DNA of 60,000 nucleotides from Liolophura sinensis. Lineage: Eukaryota > Mollusca > Polyplacophora > Chitonida > Chitonidae. Each line of letters starts with the position of its first letter. Position 1 is the stretch's first letter. This document shows, one piece after another, positions 49,881 to 60,000 of the stretch. The DNA lies in assembly GCF_032854445.1 (NCBI RefSeq), contig NC_088303.1, forward strand, positions 14,951,501 to 15,011,500, in the 5' to 3' direction. The notes beneath the pieces are model-generated. The model had not been told where the DNA came from and searched no databases. It saw only the letters and a program-made list of their open reading frames with translations. The translations under genes were made by a program, and so were the position numbers.

Positions 49881-50949
49881 ACGCGCACAATAGGAGCACC
49901 TGTTCTTCAAAATTAAATCAGCTTGGTTTGCACTTAAAGCCCTAGGTTCGTTCTGGATAGCGTGTTCTAACTTAACATGTGGCAATTTCAACATGTCCAA
50001 AATCCTGAACAAATCATCCTTAGGATGAATAATGAAAGACATGTTATACGAGAACGTTTAACTGGTCACAATAAACTCTATAGTCGTGTCCACCAAAACA
50101 TCGATCAGCCAGAACATCGGTCTTCGTTTACTTAGCCTGATGGAGATTGATGAGCATCCCTACATTCTGCTAGAACTAAAACTATGGAATGTCAAAGAGG
50201 GCCAAAATCCAAGGCTATGATTTTATTTCACGAAATAACACTTTGCGTCAACAAAATTTATTATTGAACTCAGGAATGATAAATCCCATCCTAGACAATT
50301 CTTCTTTCTAATCCACAAATTTTTCTGCTCCAAGACTTTTTAGCTCCAGTATATCTTTGCTGCAAGTTTTGCAAATTTTCCTATAAGACTTTTTTATCCA
50401 AGATTTTTGTCTTTTTTTCACAATTTTTTTGTCGACTCAGAGTTATTTGACCGTCCACCATTCACCTGGTAAATACACCCTTCACATCACTCCCAACATG
50501 GTGTAATAAAACCGAAATATAGAGACAAACTTGCAGAGCCTGTAGTCCCATGAGGATTTGACTTTAAATCTGCTGTGTCAAACTAATCATTGGGAATCAA
50601 AACATGCGCAAACCTGTTGTATTTATCAGACCTGTCCCGGCTTTGTTTGGACTGACGACATAGCTGGTAATACTGGATAACCTGGACGTACAAATTCACA
50701 GTGTACCGGATACTCTCTTCTAATCTTTTCTCAGCATTTCCCTTGGAGAATGCTTCATTATCAAAGCTGCCTGAGGACAAAGTGCTTCCCATTTCTCGCC
50801 CGACAGCCTAGTTACCTCTGGATTCAACAAACACCTTCTCTCGGACATTTTACAGCTCCCTAACGAAGGTAATGTATTGTGTAGTGATATTCCACGATAA
50901 ACCCAAGTATCACATAGCTTACTTATTGAACCTGCCAGTTACATGTATC
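49881..50949. other. No gene recognised
   Basis: Short frames only. A T-rich stretch lies at 50290-50430. Confidence 0.35.
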
Positions 50950-51170
50950 ACATAACACCACAAGCTCTACACACAAATAGGTTTGACGTACATATTTATG
51001 ACAAAGAAATGCAGTTAGAATAATTTTTCTAATTCATAATGTTAAGCTCCATAAGCTAGGTTTCGACACAAATTGCCTCGAGTGGCGTCATAATTATTCA
51101 AAACCAAGTGGCTAGGCAATGGGCGTGAAGAGTAATTTGTTTACAATGGCTATACCACCTGATTATATCC
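50950..51170 (+). repeat. Repeat element E, uninterrupted copy
   Basis: It begins acaagctctacacacaaata and contains gaaatgcagttagaataatt, gctccataagctaggtttcg, tgcctcgagtggcgtcataa and caatgggcgtgaagagtaat. The second copy at 52850-53640 has the same blocks but is split by an insertion. Confidence 0.65.
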
Positions 51171-52309
51171 GGCATTGTTTGGGAACTATATATCTGTTAT
51201 AGGGATAGTGTTAAGGCCTAATCAGGTGATAAACATGGTTAACTACTTCAGATTCTGTTTCTTCTGGCTGCATTCCAATTGGGAATTGCAAAGTCCAGCG
51301 GACAGCAATCCGTCTGTAATCTGTAGAATACTACAGAAATTTCGAGTAACACAATCACGAAACATTTACTACCATTTAATGTTTGCAGGGGAGAATAGAA
51401 AAGATACTTGTAGGTAAAGCATGATTACGGCTTTGTACACCCCTACTGGTGCAGAATGAACACGTCCCGTATTGCTAAATGTTGCGTACTGAAGCGAAAT
51501 TGTAAAAGCGTGAACATATTAGCACATAGATTAGACGGACAGAAGACTTATGTGGAAATTGACGTAGCCTAGCCATATTCACAAGGAACAATTAATTTAA
51601 TGTTAATATTATCTCCTTATAAAGGCTGAAAACTGTCCTTTTCTGTTATTCATGATCATTTATTCAATTTCCAAATCATCGGCAGCATATAACTGATATT
51701 TTCGATCAGGTTGAGATATTTGTATTCTCTTTGAGGTTGTCCCAAATAATTTTTATTTAACGAAGGACATTATCCATTTTCTGCCTTACATGTCTTGTGA
51801 AATCCATAGTTTGAGGAATTCTATGCTGTGTAGATCAGACATTTGGCGAATCAAAGTCGGTCTACACCTTCGTATAGTTGCCATCATTAAGGGCTTTAAT
51901 ACGTGGTCACATACTAAACTTAACAGGCTTAGGCATTTTCACCTAATTCACGTACAACGGCTTTGCCATCAAGCCGCATTAATTCAAATTAGACTCTATG
52001 TCGTCTGGGGGCCAACGTTATTTGTTTTCGGCTACCATCATTGCAATTAACGACACGATGCTGATTTCTAGGCTGGTTCACCTTAAATCACACAAAGATC
52101 TTACACACAACACAATGAGATTACCATAGGAAACCTTATGATGTTGTGACATACGCGATGTTAAGCGTTGATGAAAAGAAATTTAAAGTATGTCGTTCAG
52201 GTTATGCTTTCACAACATGAAGGTAAGGCTCAGAAGCCCCCACCCTACCCCCATATATTATTTGATTAGACAGCTTCGAAATACTCCAGATGCAGCTGCT
52301 ATACAACTG
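51171..52309. other. No gene recognised
   Basis: Short frames only; none assignable. Confidence 0.35.
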
Positions 52310-52849
52310 GGCTCAGTTTTTACCGAGTGAGTAGCCAGAAGTAAACCACCGACATTTGGCAAGTTACTGACGAGCTCTATCACAGATATGCAGACGATAT
52401 TAGTGGAAACTTCAATGAAGGTTATACTTGTGTGGTTTTTGTTAAAGTGACTGATAAATCGATGGTTTAATCAGGGCACTCCGGGTTAATGGAAGGGGGA
52501 ACGTAGTTAGGACGAGAGCGTCATAGCTGAAGTCCCAAAACGAGTTCATGATACATTCTGTGTCGCTCATTCAAATAACCATTTCCACGTTGCTGAATTT
52601 TCAATCCCAGGGCAGCAAGACAATCTCTATTGCTCACCACCATTACGCACAAACATGGATTACAAGAGTGACCAGATTGTTAAACCTGTTCTCAGTTTAA
52701 TAAGGAAAGTCGCAAAACACCTTTTAACATTATATAACAAGGCGAACAAAAAATATGCACTATAATTTGTTTCTTTCAGCCAGTCGCCTATATTCAGCTG
52801 TCTGTAAAATAAGTCATACTTGCTACCAACATTGCATTTAGTCGAGGAC

Positions 52850-53640
52850 ACAAGCTCTACACAGTGATATGTTGTAAGTCTATACTATTGCAAGGAAAAT
52901 GCAGTTATAATTCTTTTTCTTATTCTTAAGCGGTAGTTGGGACGTTTCCCAACTGTCAAACTGTAGTTTTTTCAAGGAAACTACAAAAAGTGTACATTCT
53001 TGTTCTGGGAAGAACTTAGTGTACAAAGACACCAAAATCAGCATTACACGGTGTAATAATGCACAGTGCTATGTGACCTGGATCTTATAAAGCCGCCTCT
53101 CACTGCTCCACCCCAACCTTGCATAAGACGCCCATGCAGACCACTGCCTTTGCCGTGCAAATGCCACATCATGTTCCACCGCGATGGAGTCCTGTTCAGA
53201 TACCGCATGTGTTTAAAGACCCAAGAAGCATGCACGCAGATATCAGACACAATTTAACCAGGCCCTCATGTTCAAAGCAAGCGATCATAAATTCACGAAC
53301 GTGTTACACAAAGGACGGTAATAAAGTTTTCAGCCTTGTAGATATATATAATTCAAATTCGCTGCATAAAATAGGACAATTCATGTCAAATGTTTCCTCC
53401 ACCTATCATTTGAGTAGTGTAGAAAGTCAATCAGGTACTATCTCGCCTCGTCGATTCTTTTTTTTTTAGGAAAGTACTGTTACTCGTACTTTCTCCTTTA
53501 CATAACGTTAAACTCCATGAGCCTGGTTTCAACACCAAAAACTCATTGCCTCGGGTGACGTCATAATTCTTCAGAAAAATGTTGTATGCTGGACAATGGG
53601 CGTGGAGAGTTATTTATTTTACAACGGGTGCACCAGCATG
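52850..53640 (+). repeat. Repeat element E, copy split by an insertion
   Basis: The left part (acaagctctacacagtg..aatgcagttataattctttt) and the right part from about 53503 (acgttaaactccatgagcct..ttgcctcgggtgacgtcata..caatgggcgtggagag) align with the continuous copy at 50950-51170. Confidence 0.65.
52928..53500. mobile_element. 570-bp insertion with terminal hairpins inside element E
   Basis: This segment is absent from the uninterrupted copy of element E. Its left end holds 7-bp perfect stems at 52936-52953 (gttggga/tcccaac, loop cgtt) and 52963-52984 (gtagttt/aaactac), and a longer imperfect tgtaca..tgtaca foldback at 52991-53035. Its right end holds a 7-bp stem at 53470-53493 (gaaagta/tactttc). 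No long terminal inverted repeat or coding domain was seen. Possible duplicated tta bases flank it. Confidence 0.5.
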
Positions 53641-54159
53641 TGGTTAGAGCAAGCTCCACACGGTAACACAGATACAGTACTGTCTCGGCGAACAGGCTAC
53701 ATTGTTTTTGTATAACAGAAGTACTACAATTTAGAACTCTGTCCAGTTCGACAGTCTTCCGATGCGCTATACTTAGCTGTTTTATGTAGAACTTGGTTTG
53801 CCAGAAACAATACCATTTTCCTGTCCAAATGGTCTGTTTAGCTACAAATAAACGAAATTATAGGTAAATTAATGAACTAACAGAATCTAAGGAATAACAA
53901 TTTTACCAAAATATTCTGAAGTCAGTGAAATGCTCTATGAACATGATTCGTGTGATGACAGTTTTGTCCAGGAAAACCTTCTACTCTATATAGAAGTCTT
54001 GAATGATTTTAACCATTCTTATAACTTGCCGAGACGTGGGTTCTATACCACAGAGAATATTCATGGTTGCCCTACATGCTTCCATTGTTCCGGAAGCCTT
54101 GGTGGCATTGAGCGGTCGACTCGGGTCTTTTCTATTCACTGGTAACACTTCATCGATAT

Positions 54160-54345
54160 GTCACACATGTGTCAGAATGTCATTCACTCGCCAAACGTGT
54201 GGCTTAAGCCGAATAAGGTAAAAAGTGATGTTAAATGGAAATCATTACACGCCACAGATCTAGAATTACTCAAAATGCTGTGCTGTCATCACATTTAAAA
54301 TACAATCACATTAAAACAATGTAAAGGTGCCAGACCTCTGGGATG
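54160..54345 (-). repeat. Family F downstream module, partial
   Basis: It contains ggcttaagccgaataagg, aaaagtgatgttaaatggaa, ctagaattactcaaaatgct and gtcatcacatttaaaataca, parallel to 54590-54715 and 46140-46260. Confidence 0.55.
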
Positions 54346-54379
54346 CTTAGTCCACCAGCAGAATCCTAGTTTATACAGG

Positions 54380-54720
54380 AAAACAATATAATTAAAGACG
54401 TACAGCAAAGAGAGTAAAACCAGACAGTGACAATAGACTGATAGCTGCCAAATGGTCACACGTAACCGGTGAAATACAGCTTCTTGTCAATTTACCTCAG
54501 TCAGGGTTTTATTCCAACTTTTCGTGTAAATGCATATATAGTAGCAATTTACACCCCACCCCCACCCCCCCCCCTTCCTAGCACCATGGCTTAATCAGAA
54601 TCTGATAAAAAAATGCAGTGATGTTAAATCGCAATTTATTAGCCATCTCTGGTCTAGAATTACTCAAAATGTTGTGTTGTCATCATATTTAACATACAAC
54701 AACATTAAGGTATAAAGGTA
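54380..54720 (-). repeat. Dispersed repeat, family F (reverse, long form)
   Basis: The order is ataattaaagacgtacagca, ccaaatggtcacacgtaacc, ggtgaaatacagcttcttgt, caatttacctcagtcagggt, a C-rich run at 54555-54575, ggcttaatcagaatctgata, ctagaattactcaaaatgtt and catacaacaacattaa. It is almost the same as 46005-46290. Confidence 0.7.
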
Positions 54721-56520
54721 CGTTCCTATTTCAATAAGAGGATACGAAAAGTCATAAATAGTACTGCAGTCTACTTCGAGACATAATACCATGAGATCTA
54801 TAAAGTCTTTGCTCTAGACTTTCTCAAATCTGATGGCTTGCCCTTCTCTCACAAGGCGCGCCGTTCCGTTCACCCAGACTTCTCCCCACACACCCACTTC
54901 CATCTATCGCGCAACCTCAAATTGTACAATGGCAAACTTCATGAAGTGACAGAAAATCTACCGAATGAAATATTAATTGCTTAGAGGGTTGATTATTATA
55001 TTTCGGGGTGGGGGCTTTAGAAAGACAAAATAATGACGAGTGTTTTAGTTAAAATTCTTAATCTCTTTCTCTCTCGTTCAACACGACATCTTAAAACATG
55101 GATTCTCTACCGAGAAATATAATTAATACATGTAGATCATGGCGCCCACTGAGTTCTTCCAATATCAATGCTTGCTATGCCGGCATTGTTTTCAGATATT
55201 TTTCTGGAGAGCGTTGTTCAATGGAGCTGCTCGAAATCTTGTCGTTAGGAGACCTAAATCGGTAAAGAAAAGTATTCAAGGTGTGTCGTGTGCACAGACA
55301 GGAAATAATGAATAAAGGAAAGGGATTTTGATATCCAACTTGATTGGAAGACCTCATAACATCGAGAGATGCAATGATACCATTTAAGTCAAGAGATGTT
55401 AGGAATTACCTCAGAACAAAATTGAACTGTGTTAAGAAGTCCTACAGAAATTTCCGAAAAACTGATTTGGCTAGATCTCAGTTTCAGTTGAATTTTGTCT
55501 CGTTGGGAAATTGTAAATTTTCCAGGAGACAAGTCATAAGAATGAGTAAAATTATGTATTGCGTGGAATAACTCCTGGACAAAAATGTTATCACACTAGT
55601 AACGTACATAGAACATTCCATTGGCATCAGAATATTTTGACGAAATTGGTTTTCCTTACATTCTGTTAGTTCATTAATTTACCTTTTGTTGCGAAATAGA
55701 CCATTTGGACAAGATTTTGATAATGTTTCCTGGCAAACCAAGTTCTACACAAAACAGCTAATTATCTTAGTAAACATATGTCCTTTTTACTGTAAGGCTG
55801 TTGTGCGTGTGTTTTAGGAGCAAATACAAAAGTAGAAATGAGACGTAGTACAGAAATGAACAGAACAAATTAGTACATAATTTCATCCGCCCTCTTATTT
55901 AAATGTTAAAGGGAGTTTTACGACTTTCCTCATGAAATTGAGAACAGATTTAACGATCTGGTCTCTCATGTGCAATATGTGCATAATGGTAATGATTCTC
56001 TGGAATTGACAATTCAATTGAAGCTACGTAAAATTAGCCATTTAGGACGGCGACACAGAAAGTTGAATTGTTTTATTGTAAACTCGTTTTGGTGCTTCAG
56101 CCATGACCCTCTCGTCCTAACTTCGTTCTCGCTTCCATTAACCCGGAGTGCCCTGATTAAAGCATCGATCTTTGTCAGTCACTTTAACAAAAACCTCACA
56201 AGTATAACCTTCACTGAAGCTTCCACTAATATCGTCTGCATATCTGCACGTCACACGTGGGAAAGCTCGTCAGTAACTTGCCAAATGCCGGTGGTTTACT
56301 TTGTGCTATGCACTCCGTAAAACTGACCGTCATAGTATAAGTAAAACGCGTGATTATAACGCTGAAGACCAACCAATCCTTTCCCGTGTGAGTTGCTCAT
56401 CGATGCCATGCGATAGGGACACTGATGTTGTAGAGAATCAGCTCACATGACTTCGCTTTAAAATTCTTCTGCATCTGAAGTATTCTCTGCAGATTTCTAA
56501 TTCAATATTACACGGAAGGT
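54721..56520 (+). repeat. Large repeat, direct copy A
   Basis: About 1.8 kb collinear with 58281-59960. Shared blocks include gatacgaaaagtcataaata, ttcgagacataataccat, gatgttaggaattacctcag, gcacgtcacacgtgggaaag, gtgctatgcactccgtaaaa, cgctgaagaccaacca and gaagtattctctgcagattt. The 3' part (56230-56390) is SINE-like. The small frames within it (55175-55357, 55344-55571, 55970-56320) recur in degenerate form in copy B, so they are repeat-derived and not conserved genes. Confidence 0.75.
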
Positions 56521-56879
56521 GGGATGAGAACTGAAGAGAGCATTAAACAGATAGCCTTTAAATAAACAAAGCCCCGGTCATTGATTTTTGTCGCAGTACG
56601 CGAAGGAGGCACACCACAGTCGTTTGAAACCTTGAATAATTCACTTTTTGAGCTTGGTCGTGTTGCAATTTGATCAATGACATCGAACCCAAAAATAAAC
56701 ACAAATTGAATAAGTGCAGTTCCACGATACATTTTCAATCTCTTTTGCCAACGTTTGTTTTCAGGTAGGCCTATGTCACAACGTTGTAGCCGCCGATGTA
56801 GTAATCTAATTGTGCCGTATGTAAGTGTTTTTTTCTGATTTTAGGCAGACCAGTCAAGATATGAATAGTGTTCCTAAGG
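56521..56879. other. No gene recognised
   Basis: Spacer between repeats; one 76-codon minus-strand frame with no match. Confidence 0.4.
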
Positions 56880-57195
56880 TGAACGAATGAATGCTTGGGG
56901 TTTAACGTCCTACCTAACAATTTTTCAGTCATATGAGGACGAGGAGTCATTAGATGTGTGTACATATATATTGTGCCTTCTTGTAGCACGACGACTCCAT
57001 GCCGTAAAGTGCTGTCCCCACTGAGGTATCATGTCGAAGACACAAGGCATGACATCCCTCTTAGTCACATTATACTGACACCGGGCCAACCAGACATATT
57101 TCTTTGCTCTAACGTCTCATTGCTTAACGCCAAGCGTCGCAGTAACAAGTATCATTCTTAAATCTCTTTGGTGCACGACCCGGTCCCAAGACGAC
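56880..57195 (+). repeat. Dispersed repeat of a second family
   Basis: gcttggggtttaacgtccta, caatttttcagtcatatgag, gacgaggagtcattagatgt, agtgctgtccccactgaggt, gtcgaagacacaaggcatga and actgacaccgggccaacc follow in order, ending at cacgacccggtcccaag. I recognise the pattern as a common repeat type of mollusc-like genomes. The overlapping frames on both strands are by-products. Confidence 0.55.
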
Positions 57196-57241
57196 ATAGT
57201 CCAATTTGTATTAATGCAGATTACGGGAAAATCCAGTGTAT

Positions 57242-57340
57242 GTGATTTAGGTGAAAATGCTATTCGATGTCGTATGAGACCTAGATGAAAATGTCATTAA
57301 GCTTAGTATGTGACCTAGGTATTAAAGTCCTTAATGATGG
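57242..57340. repeat. Degenerate 34-bp tandem repeat, three units
   Basis: Units start at 57242 (gtgatttaggtgaaaatg), 57276 (gagacctagatgaaaatg) and 57310 (gtgacctaggtattaaag). Confidence 0.6.
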
Positions 57341-57795
57341 CAATTATACCACGCTGTAGACCGACTTTTATTCGGGAACGCCCCAGCCATTCGGCATAGA
57401 GTCCCTAAACTTTAGTGACTGTGAGTTTATAAATGCCGAAAAGTCGTCAATGAATGAATGGCAGGCAATGAATTATTTCTTTTGTTATGTTTGACAAATA
57501 TCTAATATGGGGAACACCAAACAGATGAAAACTTCTTCAGCATGCCAAAAATCCGTGTCTTGCAGGTACATGTTCATATACATGGCGAAGTGGGGTCGTT
57601 CACTCTGGGGATTCCTTGAACTTACTGAACAAATACTTCAGTCTGGCAGAAAATGCCAGTCAAGTAAAACTATCAATAAGTCAAAAGCCCATGTAGCACA
57701 TTTGCTTTCCATCTGCGTACATCTACATATAATGCACTTTATTGCCGCCAGTAAACCATTATTTCTGAAATATATATGAATACCTCTACAGGTCG
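57341..57795. other. No gene recognised
   Basis: One 90-codon plus-strand frame (57507-57779) with no recognisable domain. Confidence 0.4.
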
Positions 57796-58258
57796 CACAT
57801 GACGTGGGTTATTCTCCGCTCAGGCACATGGAGTTTCAAGGCTGTCTCCATTGTTCTGGAAAACTTGGTGGATTAAACCGTTGATCATGCTCTTTCATGT
57901 TCTCTTGCCTCCCACCAATACGTCACATTTAACATAGTTTGCCACTAACTCGCCAGAGGTCGGTGGTTTACCTTCGCCATTCTGTAGACGTATCTCCAGA
58001 GTTCAGTAGTTGCTCTATTATTATTTTCGTGAAGATGAATGTGTTTCAGTCGTTCTGCTGTATAAAGTGCTTGATATTTTGCATCAAGGTTCTCCCACCC
58101 ACCATTGTTCTCCGTACCTTGGTGGATATTCTAACAATAAATAGAATTAATTAGCACGATCTGGACTTCAACTCATAGCAACCGCTACTGAGGCCATTGC
58201 ATAAGTGAAAGTTTCTTGAGTATGGCGTTAAGCCACAGTCAAACAAGTAAATAAATCT
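57796..58258 (+). repeat. SINE-like element, diverged
   Basis: It opens with gacgtgggttattctccgct and ctccattgttctggaaaact, shared with 54035-54110. It then has ccactaactcgccagaggtc and ggtggtttaccttcgcc, and closes with gcataagtgaaagtttcttg, agtatggcgttaagccacag and a caaacaagtaaataaat tail. Confidence 0.65.
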
Positions 58259-60000
58259 TACAGGATATACTTATATCTTCTCATTACAATAGGTGGATAC
58301 GAAAATATCATAAATAGTACAGAATTCTTCTTCGAGACGTAATGCCATCAAATATTAAAAGTCTTTGCTATAACTTTTCTCTAATCTAATGGTTAGTCCT
58401 CCGTCAACACCGCGAGCCATTCCGATCACCGAGACATTTCCCTACATACCGACGTCCAACGATCGTGCCAGTATCAATTAGGGAATGGTAAGATTGATAC
58501 ACTGTGACCAAGTCTACCAAGTGAGGTACTAAACTGTCACAGCGTTCAACTCGCTTACAAAAAAAGCAGAGGAATGAGGGGTGTCAAAAATTTTTTATTT
58601 TTCATCTTTATCTTTTTCTATCTCGTTCAGCACGACATTTAAAAAAATGACCGTACTGACAAAAATAATTGATGGCTTTTGGCGCTTCCTGACGTCTTAA
58701 AAGTAAGACATTCCAAAAGCTGGGTTTCCACGCTACACAAATTTCGAGTTGATATCGAAAAAATGCCTTCATTGTTTTAAGATAATTTCCTGGAGAGCGG
58801 TTATTATTGGAAGTCCTCGAAATATCGTCGCCAGAAAACTTCAAGTCAGTAGAAAGTATTTGATATATGTCGTGTGTACACACAGGAAATGTTGAATAAC
58901 GGAAATGGATTCTGATATCCAAATTGACTCAGAGGCCTCATAACGTCGAGATGGGGCGATCCTGTTCAAACATCAAGATGTTAGGAATTGCCATACACGG
59001 GACAAAATCGAACTATTTGTACAAAGAAGTTCTCAGACTGATTTGGTTAGATTTCCCGGTCTCAATCGAATTTCTATACCACATCAAAGAAATACAAGTC
59101 TTATTCCTCGACGTCCATGCTGTTACAAGCGCTTCCAGAAATGTCAGAGGAAACTAATAAACATGTCCATCTACCTTAACTAGAATGGTTTGCCTTGCTA
59201 AAAAGATTAAACTTAAATATTTATCATGAAAGAAAAGACATTGTGAGCCTTCAAGGAGAATTATTCATACGAAGTGAGTAAAATCATATACAATTGCACA
59301 TCTTCTGTAGTAGTGAACTTCTGCTTCACCGCTTTCTTGTTTAAAGTCTAAAAGAAGTTTTTCTGATAGAACTGAGAGCAGGTTTAACAATCTCATCACT
59401 CTTGTATAATGCATATTCATGCGTAATGGCAATGAGCCTGAGAAATTGCCTTGCTGCCTCTGGGATTGAAAATTCAATTGAAGTGTCGTAGAAATAGCGA
59501 TTTCCGTGTACGACACAGATAGTATTGTAAACTCGCATTGAGACTTCAGCTATGATGCTCTCGTCCTCACTACCTTCTCACTCTAATTAACTCGGAGCGC
59601 CTTGACTAAACCATCCACCTTTAGCAGTCTCTCCAACAACCACGTTACCAAGAACTTTCCACCGATATGATCTGCATATGTGCACGTCACACGTGGGAAA
59701 GCTCGTCATTAACATACCAAAAGCCGGTGGTTTACTCTGTGCTATGCACTCCGTAAAAATGACCGTCATAGTATAAGTAAAAATGAATGATTATGACGCT
59801 GAAGACCAACTAATCACGTCTGTTCCCATGTGAGTTGCTCGATGCCATGCGATTGAGACACTGGAGTTATAGAGAATTAGCTCACCTAGCTTTGATTAAA
59901 ATTCTTCTGCATATGAAGTATTCTCTGCAGATTTCCAATCGAATAATACGTAGAGGATGGAGTGAAGGCTTCCCAGTCTTACCTTCATGTTGAAAAAGCA
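58259..60000 (+). repeat. Large repeat, direct copy B
   Basis: It is collinear with copy A at an offset of about 3.5 kb. It shares the blocks listed for copy A plus gagagcaggtttaacaatct (59377-59396), which matches inverted copy C more closely than copy A. It contains an extra diverged stretch around 59110-59340 and is still matching copy A close to the window end. Confidence 0.75.

Larger units (their letters stand above)
52310..54060 (-). repeat. Inverted copy C of the large repeat, with nested insertions
   Basis: The reverse complement of 52310-52850 matches about 55830-56310 (for example the ttaacccggagtgccctgat and cttcactgaagcttccacta regions). The reverse complement of 53761-54050 matches 55520-55765 (for example ctgttagttcattaatttac and tggcaaaccaagttctaca). 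The roughly 900 bp in between are foreign and contain repeat element E. Confidence 0.65.

Noticed and set aside
1-60000. CRISPR arrays, bacterial operons or phage defence systems
   Set aside because: The tandem repeats lack unique spacers, and introns, poly(A) signals and SINEs show a eukaryotic genome.

Overview
The window is eukaryotic. It is AT-rich, gene-poor and full of diverged dispersed repeats, and it has GT-AG introns, poly(A) signals and no operon structure. The SINE-like repeat tails (core gtataagtgaaatattcttgagtacgg) look to me like those of mollusc and related lophotrochozoan genomes. That points to a marine lophotrochozoan invertebrate; the assignment rests on recalled repeat families and is moderately confident.

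Supported host coding sequence is sparse. Two first coding exons of rhodopsin-class GPCRs of the orexin/allatotropin receptor type lie on the minus strand (23136-23522 and 44790-45185). They are about 61% identical and both end at the same phase-0 splice donor after TM2/ECL1 (K-Y-x-Q|gt). No downstream exons were recognised, so they are either tandem paralogues with long introns or alternative first exons of one gene. A weaker candidate terminal exon with a membrane helix lies at 2218-2523 (minus).

The most striking region is 34294-36198. It is a 1.9 kb unit bounded by TTAA and a 16-bp perfect terminal inverted repeat (TTAA|AGGAATACTG...). The ends fit the TTAA-AGGRR pattern of piggyBac-related (T2-like) non-autonomous elements. 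Inside are two convergent genes and no transposase catalytic domain. On the plus strand is a spliced gene with the cysteine-rich P2X7 C-terminal ('ballast') zinc-binding motif. On the minus strand is a complete THAP zinc-finger protein. They meet tail to tail at a (CAA)n/(GTT)n microsatellite. Both inverted-repeat arms carry the same palindromic CRE-like block (gtgacgtcac) about 180 bp in, just upstream of each gene.

The rest is mostly repeats: several SINE-like copies; a short dispersed repeat family (at least eight copies); a 31-bp minisatellite (14 units with a 93-bp higher-order period) next to an unrelated 34-bp minisatellite (about 17 units) at 37.5-38.8 kb; a triplet array in the intron of the first GPCR exon; a 21-bp CRE-containing tandem repeat at 22.4 kb; a decayed non-LTR retrotransposon 3' end at 26.1-26.35 kb; and, from 52.3 kb to the end, two direct and one inverted copy of a roughly 1.7 kb repeat with nested insertions. 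Long stretches (1-13 kb, 15-22 kb, 30-34 kb, 39-43 kb) show nothing I can assign.
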